A DNA stretch of 13,010 nt from Actinomycetes bacterium (GTDB lineage Bacteria > Actinomycetota > Acidimicrobiia > Acidimicrobiales > RAAP-2), in the NCBI GenBank assembly GCA_021849435.1, contig JAJZSX010000026.1:1-13010 (forward strand), given 5' to 3'. Below are positions 6,035 through 12,134 of the stretch, piece by piece. Within the stretch, counting starts at the first letter, position 1; every line of letters begins with the position of its first letter. Both the position numbers and the translations under genes were made by a program. The notes under the pieces are model-generated. The model was not told the origin of the DNA, did not search any database, and worked only from the letters and a program-made list of their open reading frames with translations.

Positions 6035-6967
6035 TTAACGCGCCTTTCTCTTACGCTTTGACCGCGAGCGGGTCTGCTGCTGGGGCTTGATAGTTGAAGG
6101 TTTCGGGTCAGCCGCACCGGACTTCTTCTCCGGCTCGATGGCCTCGACTTTCCCGACGGCCGGAATGGACCGCTCCTTCTCCTTGTTTGGATTCGAAACA
6201 CCCGCGCGGAACATCAGGTCCTGGGTGATGATTCGAATGATGGTCGAGACGATCATGTACAGCACGACCGCCGCGGGAATGACGATGTAGAAGTACGCGA
6301 AGAACACAGGAAGGAAGCGCTGCAACATGAGCTGCTGGCTGGGCATGGCCTGTCCGGTCTTCTTGTTGCGATTGTTCATCTGCGCCATCTGGAAGTACTG
6401 CAAGCCAACGGCGAGCGCCACCAGGGCGAAGAAGGGGATCGTCGCTCCTAGCGACCCGTGGTGACTAAAGGGCTTGAGGTTGAGGTCCATGCCGAAGGCA
6501 TTGATCTGACCGTGGGTCGCGATCAGGTTGTGGTACATCTTCGAGGTCGTTGGGATGTACCGAGGCTCAACGACACCAGCCGGCGTGATGTTCGTCAGGC
6601 CTCGAATGACACTATACAAAATAAATAGAAATGGTGCCTGCAGGAGGACGGGTAGGCAGCCGCCGACCGGGTTCGCACCCTCTTCGCGGTAGAGCCGCAT
6701 CAGTTCCTCGTTGAGGACCTGGCGATTTTCCGGGCCTTTGTACTTTTGCTGCAGCTTCTTGATCTCCGGCTGCAACTTCTGCATCGCCATCATCGACTTC
6801 GTGCTCTTGACCGTGAAGGGGGTCAAGGCGCCCATGATGATGATCGTCAGCAGCGTGATCGCGACGGCGTAGTTCGGGATCAGGCCGTAGAGGAAGGCCA
6901 GCATCCATCCGAAGAGGTGGAAGATCGGCTGAAAGATCGCGCCGATCGAGTGAGTGATGGATGCCAT
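6035..6967 (-). CDS. yidC: Membrane protein insertase YidC
   Basis: YidC inserts and folds membrane proteins, alone or with SecYEG. The 310-aa protein is the short, Gram-positive type. It has an N-terminal hydrophobic segment, then TM1 (about 33-50), the cytoplasmic coiled hairpin with MQKLQPEIKKLQQKY (62-76), the NPVGGCLPVLLQAPFLFILYSVIRG segment (99-123), further TMs (about 175-195 and 215-245), and a basic lysine/arginine-rich tail (about 258-310) that probably contacts ribosomes. The Arg normally found in the TM1 groove (TxxxR, five residues before Pro) is Met45 here. The ATG shares one base with the yidD stop (TAATG), with GGAG 9 nt upstream. A run of AT-rich codons (about 6608-6638) interrupts otherwise GC-rich codon use. 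Confidence 0.95.
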   Translation of the reverse strand: MASITHSIGAIFQPIFHLFGWMLAFLYGLIPNYAVAITLLTIIIMGALTPFTVKSTKSMMAMQKLQPEIKKLQQKYKGPENRQVLNEELMRLYREEGANPVGGCLPVLLQAPFLFILYSVIRGLTNITPAGVVEPRYIPTTSKMYHNLIATHGQINAFGMDLNLKPFSHHGSLGATIPFFALVALAVGLQYFQMAQMNNRNKKTGQAMPSQQLMLQRFLPVFFAYFYIVIPAAVVLYMIVSTIIRIITQDLMFRAGVSNPNKEKERSIPAVGKVEAIEPEKKSGAADPKPSTIKPQQQTRSRSKRKRKAR

Positions 6968-7197
6968 TACTTCGAACTCCTTGTCTTACGCCGAGCTTCT
7001 GGGACGAGGTCCACACCGTGTGGACCCAATGGGCGACAGCGGCTCACCCGACGAACCGCGAGCAACACGCCACGCCACGCACCGTGGACCTCGATGGCCT
7101 CGAGGGCGTAGTTCGAACACGACGGATAGAACCGGCACGGCGACGGCCGACCCGAGGTCACGCGCTGATAGGCCGTGATGCTTCGAGCGAGCACCAT
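6967..7197 (-). CDS. yidD: Membrane insertion efficiency factor YidD
   Basis: YidD is a small membrane-associated protein that assists YidC-dependent insertion. With the ATG at 7197 the product has 76 residues, normal for the family, and covers its hallmark: TAYQ (8-11), [19 protein letters not shown] (21-39), [12 protein letters not shown] (45-56) and the GxDLVP ending (61-66), including the conserved cysteines. The frame is open upstream to an ATG at 7293, but that start would overlap rnpA by about 80 nt and add sequence unlike the family, so the shorter form is chosen. The start lies 16 nt after the rnpA stop and the stop overlaps the yidC ATG by one base. Confidence 0.93.
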   Translation of the reverse strand: MVLARSITAYQRVTSGRPSPCRFYPSCSNYALEAIEVHGAWRGVLLAVRRVSRCRPLGPHGVDLVPEARRKTRSSK

Positions 7198-7213
7198 CGC
7201 AGCCCAGCCAGGA

Positions 7214-7546
7214 CTACGTGAGGAGCTGTGCTCGCTCGAGTGCCTCGTGGAGATGGGATCTGAGTTGATCATAGGAAAGACTTCCAGTCTCATTTCCGCA
7301 CTTGATCAGGTATGTTCCTGATCTAACGGACGGATGAACTTCGTCGAGCAACACACGGAGCCGGCGGCGAATGCGATTGCGCACCACGGCGTTCCCGACC
7401 TTGCGGCTGATGGTGTAGGCAGCAGCCAGACCACGCCCTTCGGGTTGATCGTCAACGAAGACAACGCGCACTGGCCCGCTTCGGCCCCGTGCGTCGGGGC
7501 TGGCGAACCGTGCGAACTGCCGTCGGGTCCGAACCCGATCCGGCAT
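7214..7546 (-). CDS. rnpA: Ribonuclease P protein component
   Basis: RnpA is the protein partner of the RNase P ribozyme, which removes the 5' leader of tRNA precursors. The 110-aa protein has the RNR signature [16 protein letters not shown] (49-64), preceded by the F-x-R substrate-binding area (QFARF, 10-14) and the AYTISRK strand. Length and charge fit the family. The ATG is 3 nt after the rpmH stop, the classic rpmH-rnpA arrangement; a GGTG 6 nt before the ATG is only a weak ribosome site, so coupling to rpmH is likely. yidD follows after a 16-nt gap. Confidence 0.95.
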   Translation of the reverse strand: MPDRVRTRRQFARFASPDARGRSGPVRVVFVDDQPEGRGLAAAYTISRKVGNAVVRNRIRRRLRVLLDEVHPSVRSGTYLIKCGNETGSLSYDQLRSHLHEALERAQLLT

Positions 7547-7549
7547 CGA

Positions 7550-7684
7550 TCACACCGTCAGATCGTGACGACCCTTGTCCCGACGAGCTTTCAGCACTGC
7601 CCGACCGGCGCGCGTACGCATCCGGGCACGAAAACCGTGCGTCTTGGCCCTCTTTCGCTTGTTGGGTTGATAGGTCCGCTTCAC
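7550..7684 (-). CDS. rpmH: 50S ribosomal protein L34
   Basis: L34 is a small basic protein of the large ribosomal subunit. The 44-residue product begins [20 protein letters not shown] and ends with [14 protein letters not shown], the complete and typical L34 sequence with the [12 protein letters not shown] core. The start is GTG at 7684, with AGAGGA about 4 nt upstream. It heads the minus-strand operon rpmH-rnpA-yidD-yidC-jag-rsmG, and is divergent from dnaA with about 200 bp between them. It is easily missed because it is short. Confidence 0.97.
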   Translation of the reverse strand: MKRTYQPNKRKRAKTHGFRARMRTRAGRAVLKARRDKGRHDLTV

Positions 7685-7800
7685 AGAATCCTCTTCTCAC
7701 GATGTCACACGCGCTTCGCGAAACCCTCCTGGAGGGCCGCGAGCGATAGCGCCGATAATCCTACCGCACCGTCGCGCCCAGCCCCCACCCCACGACCAAC

Positions 7801-7816
7801 GGTGTAACGTGAAACA
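7801..7816. other. degenerate parS-like palindrome
   Basis: GGTGTAACGTGAAACA matches the 16-bp parS consensus at 13 positions; all three mismatches are in the left half. The right half GTGAAACACC is identical to that of parS site 4. It may be a weak ParB site near dnaA, or a relic. Confidence 0.35.
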
Positions 7817-7832
7817 CCCAGGGGTAATCGGC

Positions 7833-7861
7833 TGAGCACGGGTCCCCCTCCTGTGGATAAT
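7833..7861 (+). promoter_or_regulatory. candidate dnaA promoter with overlapping DnaA box
   Basis: GATAAT (7856-7861; 5/6 to the -10 consensus) lies 17 bp after TGAGCA (7833-7838; 3/6 to -35). TGTGGATAA at 7852-7860, a perfect DnaA box on the minus strand, covers most of the -10 element. DnaA binding here would block transcription, a plausible autorepression circuit. The predicted start point (about 7868) fits the GTG at 7889. Confidence 0.5.
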
Positions 7862-7877
7862 GTCGATACTGACTTGT

Positions 7878-7883
7878 GGAGGA
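7878..7883 (+). promoter_or_regulatory. ribosome binding site deciding the dnaA start
   Basis: GGAGGA sits 5 nt before the GTG at 7889. No such site precedes the upstream in-frame GTG at 7853, which lies within the DnaA box and -10 region. The start at 7889 is therefore preferred. Confidence 0.8.
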
Positions 7884-7888
7884 ACGAA

Positions 7889-9259
7889 GTGGCGAACGGA
7901 GACGACGTCTGGTCAGCGCTACGAGAATCCTTACGTGGCAGTGCATCTGAGGCCGTTTGGTCCGCTGGACTCAACACACTTCGCCTTGTGGATTACCACG
8001 ACGACGAGTTAGTCATCGGCGCACCGAACCAGATCCAACTGCAGCGCGTGCAACAGCGCTACCTGCCGCTCATCATCGAACAGGCCAAGCAGATCATCGG
8101 TGAGGACGTGCGTGTCTCGTTAACGATTAGTGACCAACCGATGACGAACGTCGACACAGTGACGACACCTGATGTCACCAAGACCGTGACGACGACTACG
8201 ACGTACGCGCCGAGCGTCGATCGACCAGCTCGTCTCGACCCACGCATGACCTTCGATTCGTTCGTGCCCGGCTCGTCGAACCGTCTCGCGTTCGCCGCCG
8301 CGCAGTCGGTGGCAGAAACACCTGGTCGGGCCTATAACCCGCTGATGATCTACGGTAACAGCGGTCTCGGCAAGACCCACCTCTTGCACGCGATCGGCAA
8401 CTACGTCCACGAGAACTACCCGGGACGAAAAGTCCTCTACGTCTCCACCGAGACATTCCTCAACGACTTCATTCGCGCGATCCAGACGCGCACACAGCTC
8501 GCGTTGCACGAGCGCTACCGCGAGAACGACGTCTTGTTGATCGACGACATCCAATTCATGGAGACCCGAGGTGAGACGTTCCACGAAGAGATCTTTCACA
8601 CGTACAACGCGCTGCACGGCGACGGCAAACAGATCGTGCTCACGTCGGATCGCTCACCGCGCGACCTCGCGGGCATCCAAGAGCGTTTCCGAAGTCGGCT
8701 GCTCCAAGGACTCGTCACCGAGATCGATCAACCCGATCTCGAGACGCGCATCGCGATCCTGCACGCCAAGGCCGAGGGCGAGGGGGTCGACCTGCCCCGC
8801 GACGTCGCCGAGTGGATCGCGCACCGGGTCCGTGACAACATCCGCGAGCTCGAAGGGTCAGTGACCATGCTGCGCGCCTTCGCCAACCTTCGCCAAGAGC
8901 CGATCTCCCTCGACCTCGCCAAGAGCCATCTCACCAACCTCGGCCACGAGCAGGTCACCATCAAACCCGAGACCATCCTGGACGCCGTGTCGGACTACTA
9001 CGGGCTCTCGGTCGCCGACATCCGCGGCTCCAAGCGGCTCCGGCCACTGGTGCACGCCCGGCACGTCGCGATGTACCTCATCCGCGAACTGCTCAACAAC
9101 TACTCCTACCCAATGATCGCCCGGATCTTCGACGGGCGTAACCACACGACGGTGATCAGCGGGGTTGAGAAGATCAAAGAACAGCTGCCGGTGAACGGCG
9201 ACCTCCTCGCCGAGATCAACCACCTCAAGCGACGTCTGCAGGGGGAGGGGTTCGAATAG
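7889..9259 (+). CDS. dnaA: Chromosomal replication initiator DnaA
   Basis: DnaA binds DnaA boxes, forms an ATP-bound filament on the origin, melts it and helps load the helicase. The 456-aa product has domain I (about 1-80, VWSALRESL), a short Thr/Val-rich linker (about 85-115), the AAA+ domain with Walker A GNSGLGKT (156-163), Walker B LLIDDIQF (216-223) and the arginine-finger box ERFRSRL (265-271), and the DNA-binding domain IV (about 360-456). The signature usually written GRDHTTV is GRNHTTV here (N418 for the base-contacting Asp), with FDGR before it. The start is GTG at 7889, supported by GGAGGA; an in-frame GTG 36 nt upstream overlaps the promoter and is rejected. The linker between domains I and III is short for an actinobacterium. 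Confidence 0.97.
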   Translation: MANGDDVWSALRESLRGSASEAVWSAGLNTLRLVDYHDDELVIGAPNQIQLQRVQQRYLPLIIEQAKQIIGEDVRVSLTISDQPMTNVDTVTTPDVTKTVTTTTTYAPSVDRPARLDPRMTFDSFVPGSSNRLAFAAAQSVAETPGRAYNPLMIYGNSGLGKTHLLHAIGNYVHENYPGRKVLYVSTETFLNDFIRAIQTRTQLALHERYRENDVLLIDDIQFMETRGETFHEEIFHTYNALHGDGKQIVLTSDRSPRDLAGIQERFRSRLLQGLVTEIDQPDLETRIAILHAKAEGEGVDLPRDVAEWIAHRVRDNIRELEGSVTMLRAFANLRQEPISLDLAKSHLTNLGHEQVTIKPETILDAVSDYYGLSVADIRGSKRLRPLVHARHVAMYLIRELLNNYSYPMIARIFDGRNHTTVISGVEKIKEQLPVNGDLLAEINHLKRRLQGEGFE

Positions 9260-9509
9260 GTTTGTGAACAACATGGGGACATCGTTGTTGGTTGGTGGGT
9301 GACAACTCGTGAGAAATCAACATCACGTGAATCTTTAGGTACGCAGGTTGAGACAGTTTTCGACAGTGGTGTTGGAAATCTGCCCAGGAGTTTCACCGGA
9401 TCAATCAGGGGTTACAACGATCTATCCACAAATCCACACCCCTACTACTACCAACCACTGTTTCAACTAAACAAGCCACGTAACCTCAGTAGTCAAAGAA
9501 AGGCAACCG
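9260..9509. other. dnaA-dnaN intergenic region, probable oriC
   Basis: This 250-bp gap sits where actinobacterial origins map and is more AT-rich than its neighbours. DnaA-box-like 9-mers seen are TGTGAACAA (9263-9271, minus-strand box, one mismatch to TTGTCCACA), TTTTCGACA (9357-9365, two mismatches), CTATCCACA (9422-9430, one mismatch) and AAATCCACA (9430-9438, two mismatches). The last two are followed by a C-rich spacer and three CTA triplets. All leftward genes from parB to rpmH are on minus and all rightward genes on plus, as expected for two forks leaving this region; the CwlM-like gene is the only exception. The region also serves as the dnaN leader. Confidence 0.75.
9422..9450 (+). 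promoter_or_regulatory. putative origin unwinding element (two DnaA boxes, C-rich spacer, DnaA-trios)
   Basis: Two DnaA-box-like 9-mers, CTATCCACA (9422-9430) and AAATCCACA (9430-9438), share one base. They are followed by CCC and then CTA-CTA-CTA (9442-9450). The complementary strand reads 3'-GAT-GAT-GAT, fitting the DnaA-trio consensus 3'-(G/A)A(T/A). Box, GC spacer and trios in this order and strand orientation match the basal unwinding element described for Bacillus subtilis oriC. The assignment is by pattern only. Confidence 0.6.
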
Positions 9510-10610
9510 ATGAAGTTCAAATCCGAGCGCGACATCCTGGTCGACGCACTGAGTAGTGCGAGCCGAGTCGTGGCGACGAGGCTCGTTGGCGCCACCTCCG
9601 GGGTACTGCTGACCCTGACCGGCAACCAGCTCGTGGTCACGGGCACCGACCTCGACATCACGGTTCGCACGACCGTCGACGTGATCGGACTCGAGGATGG
9701 GTCCGTCGTCGTGCCAGCCCGGCTCGTCGTGGACGCGGTGCGCTCCCTGGAGGCGGGGGCCGTCACGGTGGACGGTGGCGAGGAGACCGTGGAGGTCTCG
9801 CTCGGGCGCGCGAAGTTCTCCCTGCGCAGCTTCGCGGTGATGGACTACCCCAAGCTGCCACCCATCACCGGGGCCCTCATCACGATCCCCGCCGCCGACC
9901 TGATCCAGGGCATCACCCAGGTGGTTCGCGCAGCCGCAACCGACGACGCGCGACCGCTGTTGACTGGCGTGCTCTTCACGACCGAGAACAACGCGCTTCG
10001 ACTGATCGCGACGGACTCCTACCGGCTGGCCGTGCGCGACGTGCCGGGCGTCTCCACCATCGGTGCGAGCCAGGACGTCCTCGTGCCCGCCCGCGCCTTG
10101 CACGAGCTGCAGCGCTCCGCGTCCTCGCTGAGTGACGACGCCGAGATCGGGGTCACGCTGACCAGCGCCGAGATCTCCTTCGTCGTCGGGCGCACGAACA
10201 TCGCGTCGCGCTTGATCGAGGGGAACTACCCCTCGGTGCTCCAGCTGATCCCCGCGAGCTACCCCAACCGGCTGCGCGTCGCCAAGGACACCCTGCTCAC
10301 GTCGCTCAAGCGCGCGAAGCTCCTCGCAAAGGACTCGACCTCGTCGGTGCGCCTGCTCGTGAAGGACCGCATGGTCGAGATCCGCACCCAGAGCCAAGAC
10401 ACCGGGGACGTCGAGGACAACGTCGACGCGGACTACGTGGGCGAAGACCTGACGATTGCCTTCAATCCGAACTTCCTGATCGATGGCATCGAGGCCGTGC
10501 CGAGTGACGAGGTGGTGCTCGAGATGTCGGACTCCGTGCGACCCGCGATGGTCCACGGCGTCGACGACGAGCGGTTCCGGTATCTCTTGATGCCCGTTCG
10601 CGTCCAGTAG
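9510..10610 (+). CDS. dnaN: DNA polymerase III beta sliding clamp
   Basis: DnaN forms the ring that keeps DNA polymerase on its template and serves as a docking platform for repair and ligase factors. The 366-aa product has the length and the three similar clamp domains of the family (about 1-118, 120-245, 246-366). Recognisable stretches are KFKSERDILVDAL at the start, ARPLLTGVLF followed by LRLIATDSYRLA (about 146-175), EGNYPSVLQLIP, and the C-terminal RFRYLLMPVRVQ, which forms part of the partner-binding pocket. The ATG has GAAAGG 6 nt upstream. It follows the probable oriC and is followed after 15 nt by recF. Confidence 0.97.
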   Translation: MKFKSERDILVDALSSASRVVATRLVGATSGVLLTLTGNQLVVTGTDLDITVRTTVDVIGLEDGSVVVPARLVVDAVRSLEAGAVTVDGGEETVEVSLGRAKFSLRSFAVMDYPKLPPITGALITIPAADLIQGITQVVRAAATDDARPLLTGVLFTTENNALRLIATDSYRLAVRDVPGVSTIGASQDVLVPARALHELQRSASSLSDDAEIGVTLTSAEISFVVGRTNIASRLIEGNYPSVLQLIPASYPNRLRVAKDTLLTSLKRAKLLAKDSTSSVRLLVKDRMVEIRTQSQDTGDVEDNVDADYVGEDLTIAFNPNFLIDGIEAVPSDEVVLEMSDSVRPAMVHGVDDERFRYLLMPVRVQ

Positions 10611-10625
10611 ACGGGATGCATCGCC

Positions 10626-11708
10626 GTGGGACTCCACGAGCTCACGCTGCGTAACTTCCGACTCTTTGACGAATACCAGTTCCGGCCCGACCACACGTCG
10701 GTCACGGTCTTTCTCTCGCCCAACGGCACCGGCAAGAGCTCGGTCCTCGAGGCCGTCTACGCCCTGGCGACGGCTGGTTCGTTTCGAACGAGCAGCGCCG
10801 CCGACATGGTGCGAGCCGGCGAGTCTGTCGCCGAGGTCCACGGGGTCCTGTTCCACCAGGACCGCCGGGTCCAGGTCGATCTGACACTCACCCGTGGCGC
10901 CCGCTCGACCCAGAAGCGGATGCTGATCAACGGTCTGCGTCCCCAGTCGCGCGCCGACCTCGCCGAAGCGCTCCCGCTGACGGTCTTCACTCCCGAGGGA
11001 GTGGACGTCATCCGCCACGGGCCCGAGCAGCGCCGGGACTTCCTCAACCACGTGATGAACGACGTAGATCCGAAGACGAGTCCACTGCTCGAACGGTTCA
11101 CCCGCGTGCTCTCGCAGCGCAACGCCGTCCTGCGCCGGATCCAGGAACGGCGCGCCACCCCAGGTGAACGCGAGGAGCTCGAGGTCTGGACGACCGACCT
11201 CGCGAGTACTGGGCTGGAACTGGTGGGCGAACGCGAGGCGTTGCTCGCCCAACTCGACCCGCTGGTCAACCAGTACTACCGGGCCCTCGCCGACGACGGT
11301 CAGCCGGTCGCGCTGGGTTATGACCGCTCGTGGAGCGGCGACCTGCTCGACGCGCTACACGTCGCGTTCGACGACGACGTCGCGAGGGGTCACAGCACCA
11401 AGGGACCACACCGCGACGACATTCTGATCACCCTCAACCATCGAGACGCCCGACGTCAGGCCTCCCAGGGCGAACAGCGCTCACTCGCGTTGGCGCTACG
11501 GCTCGCGGGCCACGAGCTGATCCAACAGCGCCGCGGCGTCGACCCGCTGCTATTGCTCGACGACGTCTTCAGCGAGCTCGACCCCGTGCGCAGCGATCGG
11601 CTGCTGGCGCTGCTGCCCGTCGGCCAGACCCTGGTCACGACCGCCATGCCGCTGCCCACGAAGATGAAGCCGGCGTCGATCATCGACCTGGCGACAGGAC
11701 GCGCGTGA
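10626..11708 (+). CDS. recF: DNA replication and repair protein RecF
   Basis: RecF is an SMC-like ATPase that works with RecO and RecR to load RecA at gaps near stalled forks. The 360-aa product shows the N-terminal ELTLRNFRLF strand (5-14), a Walker A at 31-38, FTPEGVDVIRHGPEQRRDFL (121-140), KGPHRDD (259-265), the ABC signature SQGEQRSLALAL (280-291) and Walker B LLLLDDVFSELDP (308-320). The P-loop reads SPNGTGKS, so the first Gly of GxxGxGKS is Ser31. The start is GTG at 10626, 15 nt after dnaN, with only a weak purine stretch (GACGGGA) as ribosome site; an ATG at 10616 is out of frame. Its stop overlaps the next start by 4 bp. Confidence 0.95.
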   Translation: MGLHELTLRNFRLFDEYQFRPDHTSVTVFLSPNGTGKSSVLEAVYALATAGSFRTSSAADMVRAGESVAEVHGVLFHQDRRVQVDLTLTRGARSTQKRMLINGLRPQSRADLAEALPLTVFTPEGVDVIRHGPEQRRDFLNHVMNDVDPKTSPLLERFTRVLSQRNAVLRRIQERRATPGEREELEVWTTDLASTGLELVGEREALLAQLDPLVNQYYRALADDGQPVALGYDRSWSGDLLDALHVAFDDDVARGHSTKGPHRDDILITLNHRDARRQASQGEQRSLALALRLAGHELIQQRRGVDPLLLLDDVFSELDPVRSDRLLALLPVGQTLVTTAMPLPTKMKPASIIDLATGRA

Positions 11709-12007
11709 AGGGCAGGCGCGGCGAGCCGGCGTCGCTGGGCGACATCTTGAACGTCGTCGCCGGCCGCCTCAAGCGCGTGGACGTTCGGTTGATCGACCAG
11801 GTGCGCGCGATCTGGGACGACAACGTTGACGAGGTGTTGCGCGCGCGCTGCCAGCCCCTGTTCATCAAGGACGGCGTGCTCGTGATCGAGGTTCCCTCGG
11901 GTGCGTTCGCCCAGCGGATCACCCAGGACGCGACGGCGCTGCTCGCCGTCTTCGAGCCACTCGGGGACGCCGCGCCGCGCTCGATCCGCTCGGTCATCGC
12001 GCCCTAA
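11705..12007 (+). CDS. dciA: DUF721/DciA family protein, probable helicase loader
   Basis: The 100-aa product starts MKGRRGEPASLGDILNVVAG and continues with RVDVRLIDQVRAIWDDNVDE and a compact C-terminal alpha/beta part (VLVIEVPSGAFAQRITQD), the pattern of actinobacterial DUF721 proteins found between recF and gyrB. DciA is the ancestral bacterial factor that helps load the replicative helicase DnaB where DnaC/DnaI is absent. The GTG start overlaps the recF stop as GTGA (4 bp), a clear sign of coupling. A larger upstream frame exists but runs inside recF. Family membership is firm; the loader role is from the family. Confidence 0.88.
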   Translation: MKGRRGEPASLGDILNVVAGRLKRVDVRLIDQVRAIWDDNVDEVLRARCQPLFIKDGVLVIEVPSGAFAQRITQDATALLAVFEPLGDAAPRSIRSVIAP

Positions 12008-12009
12008 AA

Positions 12010-12028
12010 CGACGCCGTTTGAGCGTCG
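12010..12028 (+). terminator. hairpin after dciA
   Basis: CGACGC and GCGTCG form a perfect 6-bp stem with a 7-nt loop, 2 nt past the dciA stop. No T run follows, so it is a weak intrinsic terminator at best and might instead be an mRNA-end or pause structure before gyrB. Confidence 0.3.
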
Positions 12029-12134
12029 CGGCCGGGCAGGGTGCGACACCCAGTCGGGTAGGATGAACAGGTCGAATTGTGGTGGTCGGCGTCGCCGACG
12101 AGCGCCAAATTTTCACGACCGAGAGGAATGCTTC

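Larger units (their letters stand above)
7685..7888. promoter_or_regulatory. divergent rpmH/dnaA control region
   Basis: This gap holds, from left to right, a CCCTCC-T-GGAGGG inverted repeat in the rpmH leader (7724-7736), a C-rich block (about 7775-7795), a degenerate parS-like palindrome (7801-7816), the dnaA promoter candidate and a perfect DnaA box (7852-7860), and the dnaA ribosome site. A minus-strand TAGGAT or TATCGC could serve as rpmH -10, but no convincing -35 was found. Confidence 0.6.

Noticed and set aside
7198..7293. N-terminal extension of yidD to the ATG at 7293
   Set aside because: It would overlap rnpA and adds a Ser/Arg-rich stretch not found in YidD proteins.
9319..9334. 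TCACGTGA core in the dnaA-dnaN gap as a parS site
   Set aside because: Only 10 of 16 positions match the parS consensus; the outer arms are not symmetric.
9486..11252. 588-codon open frame on the minus strand across dnaN and recF
   Set aside because: It lies antisense to two certain genes, is rich in Asp/Val/His/Gly/Arg as expected for a GC-rich shadow frame, and shows no recognisable domain.
11330..11704. Upstream extension of the DciA frame into recF
   Set aside because: The extra sequence is a shadow of recF, and the GTG at 11705 gives the usual DUF721 length and a GTGA overlap.
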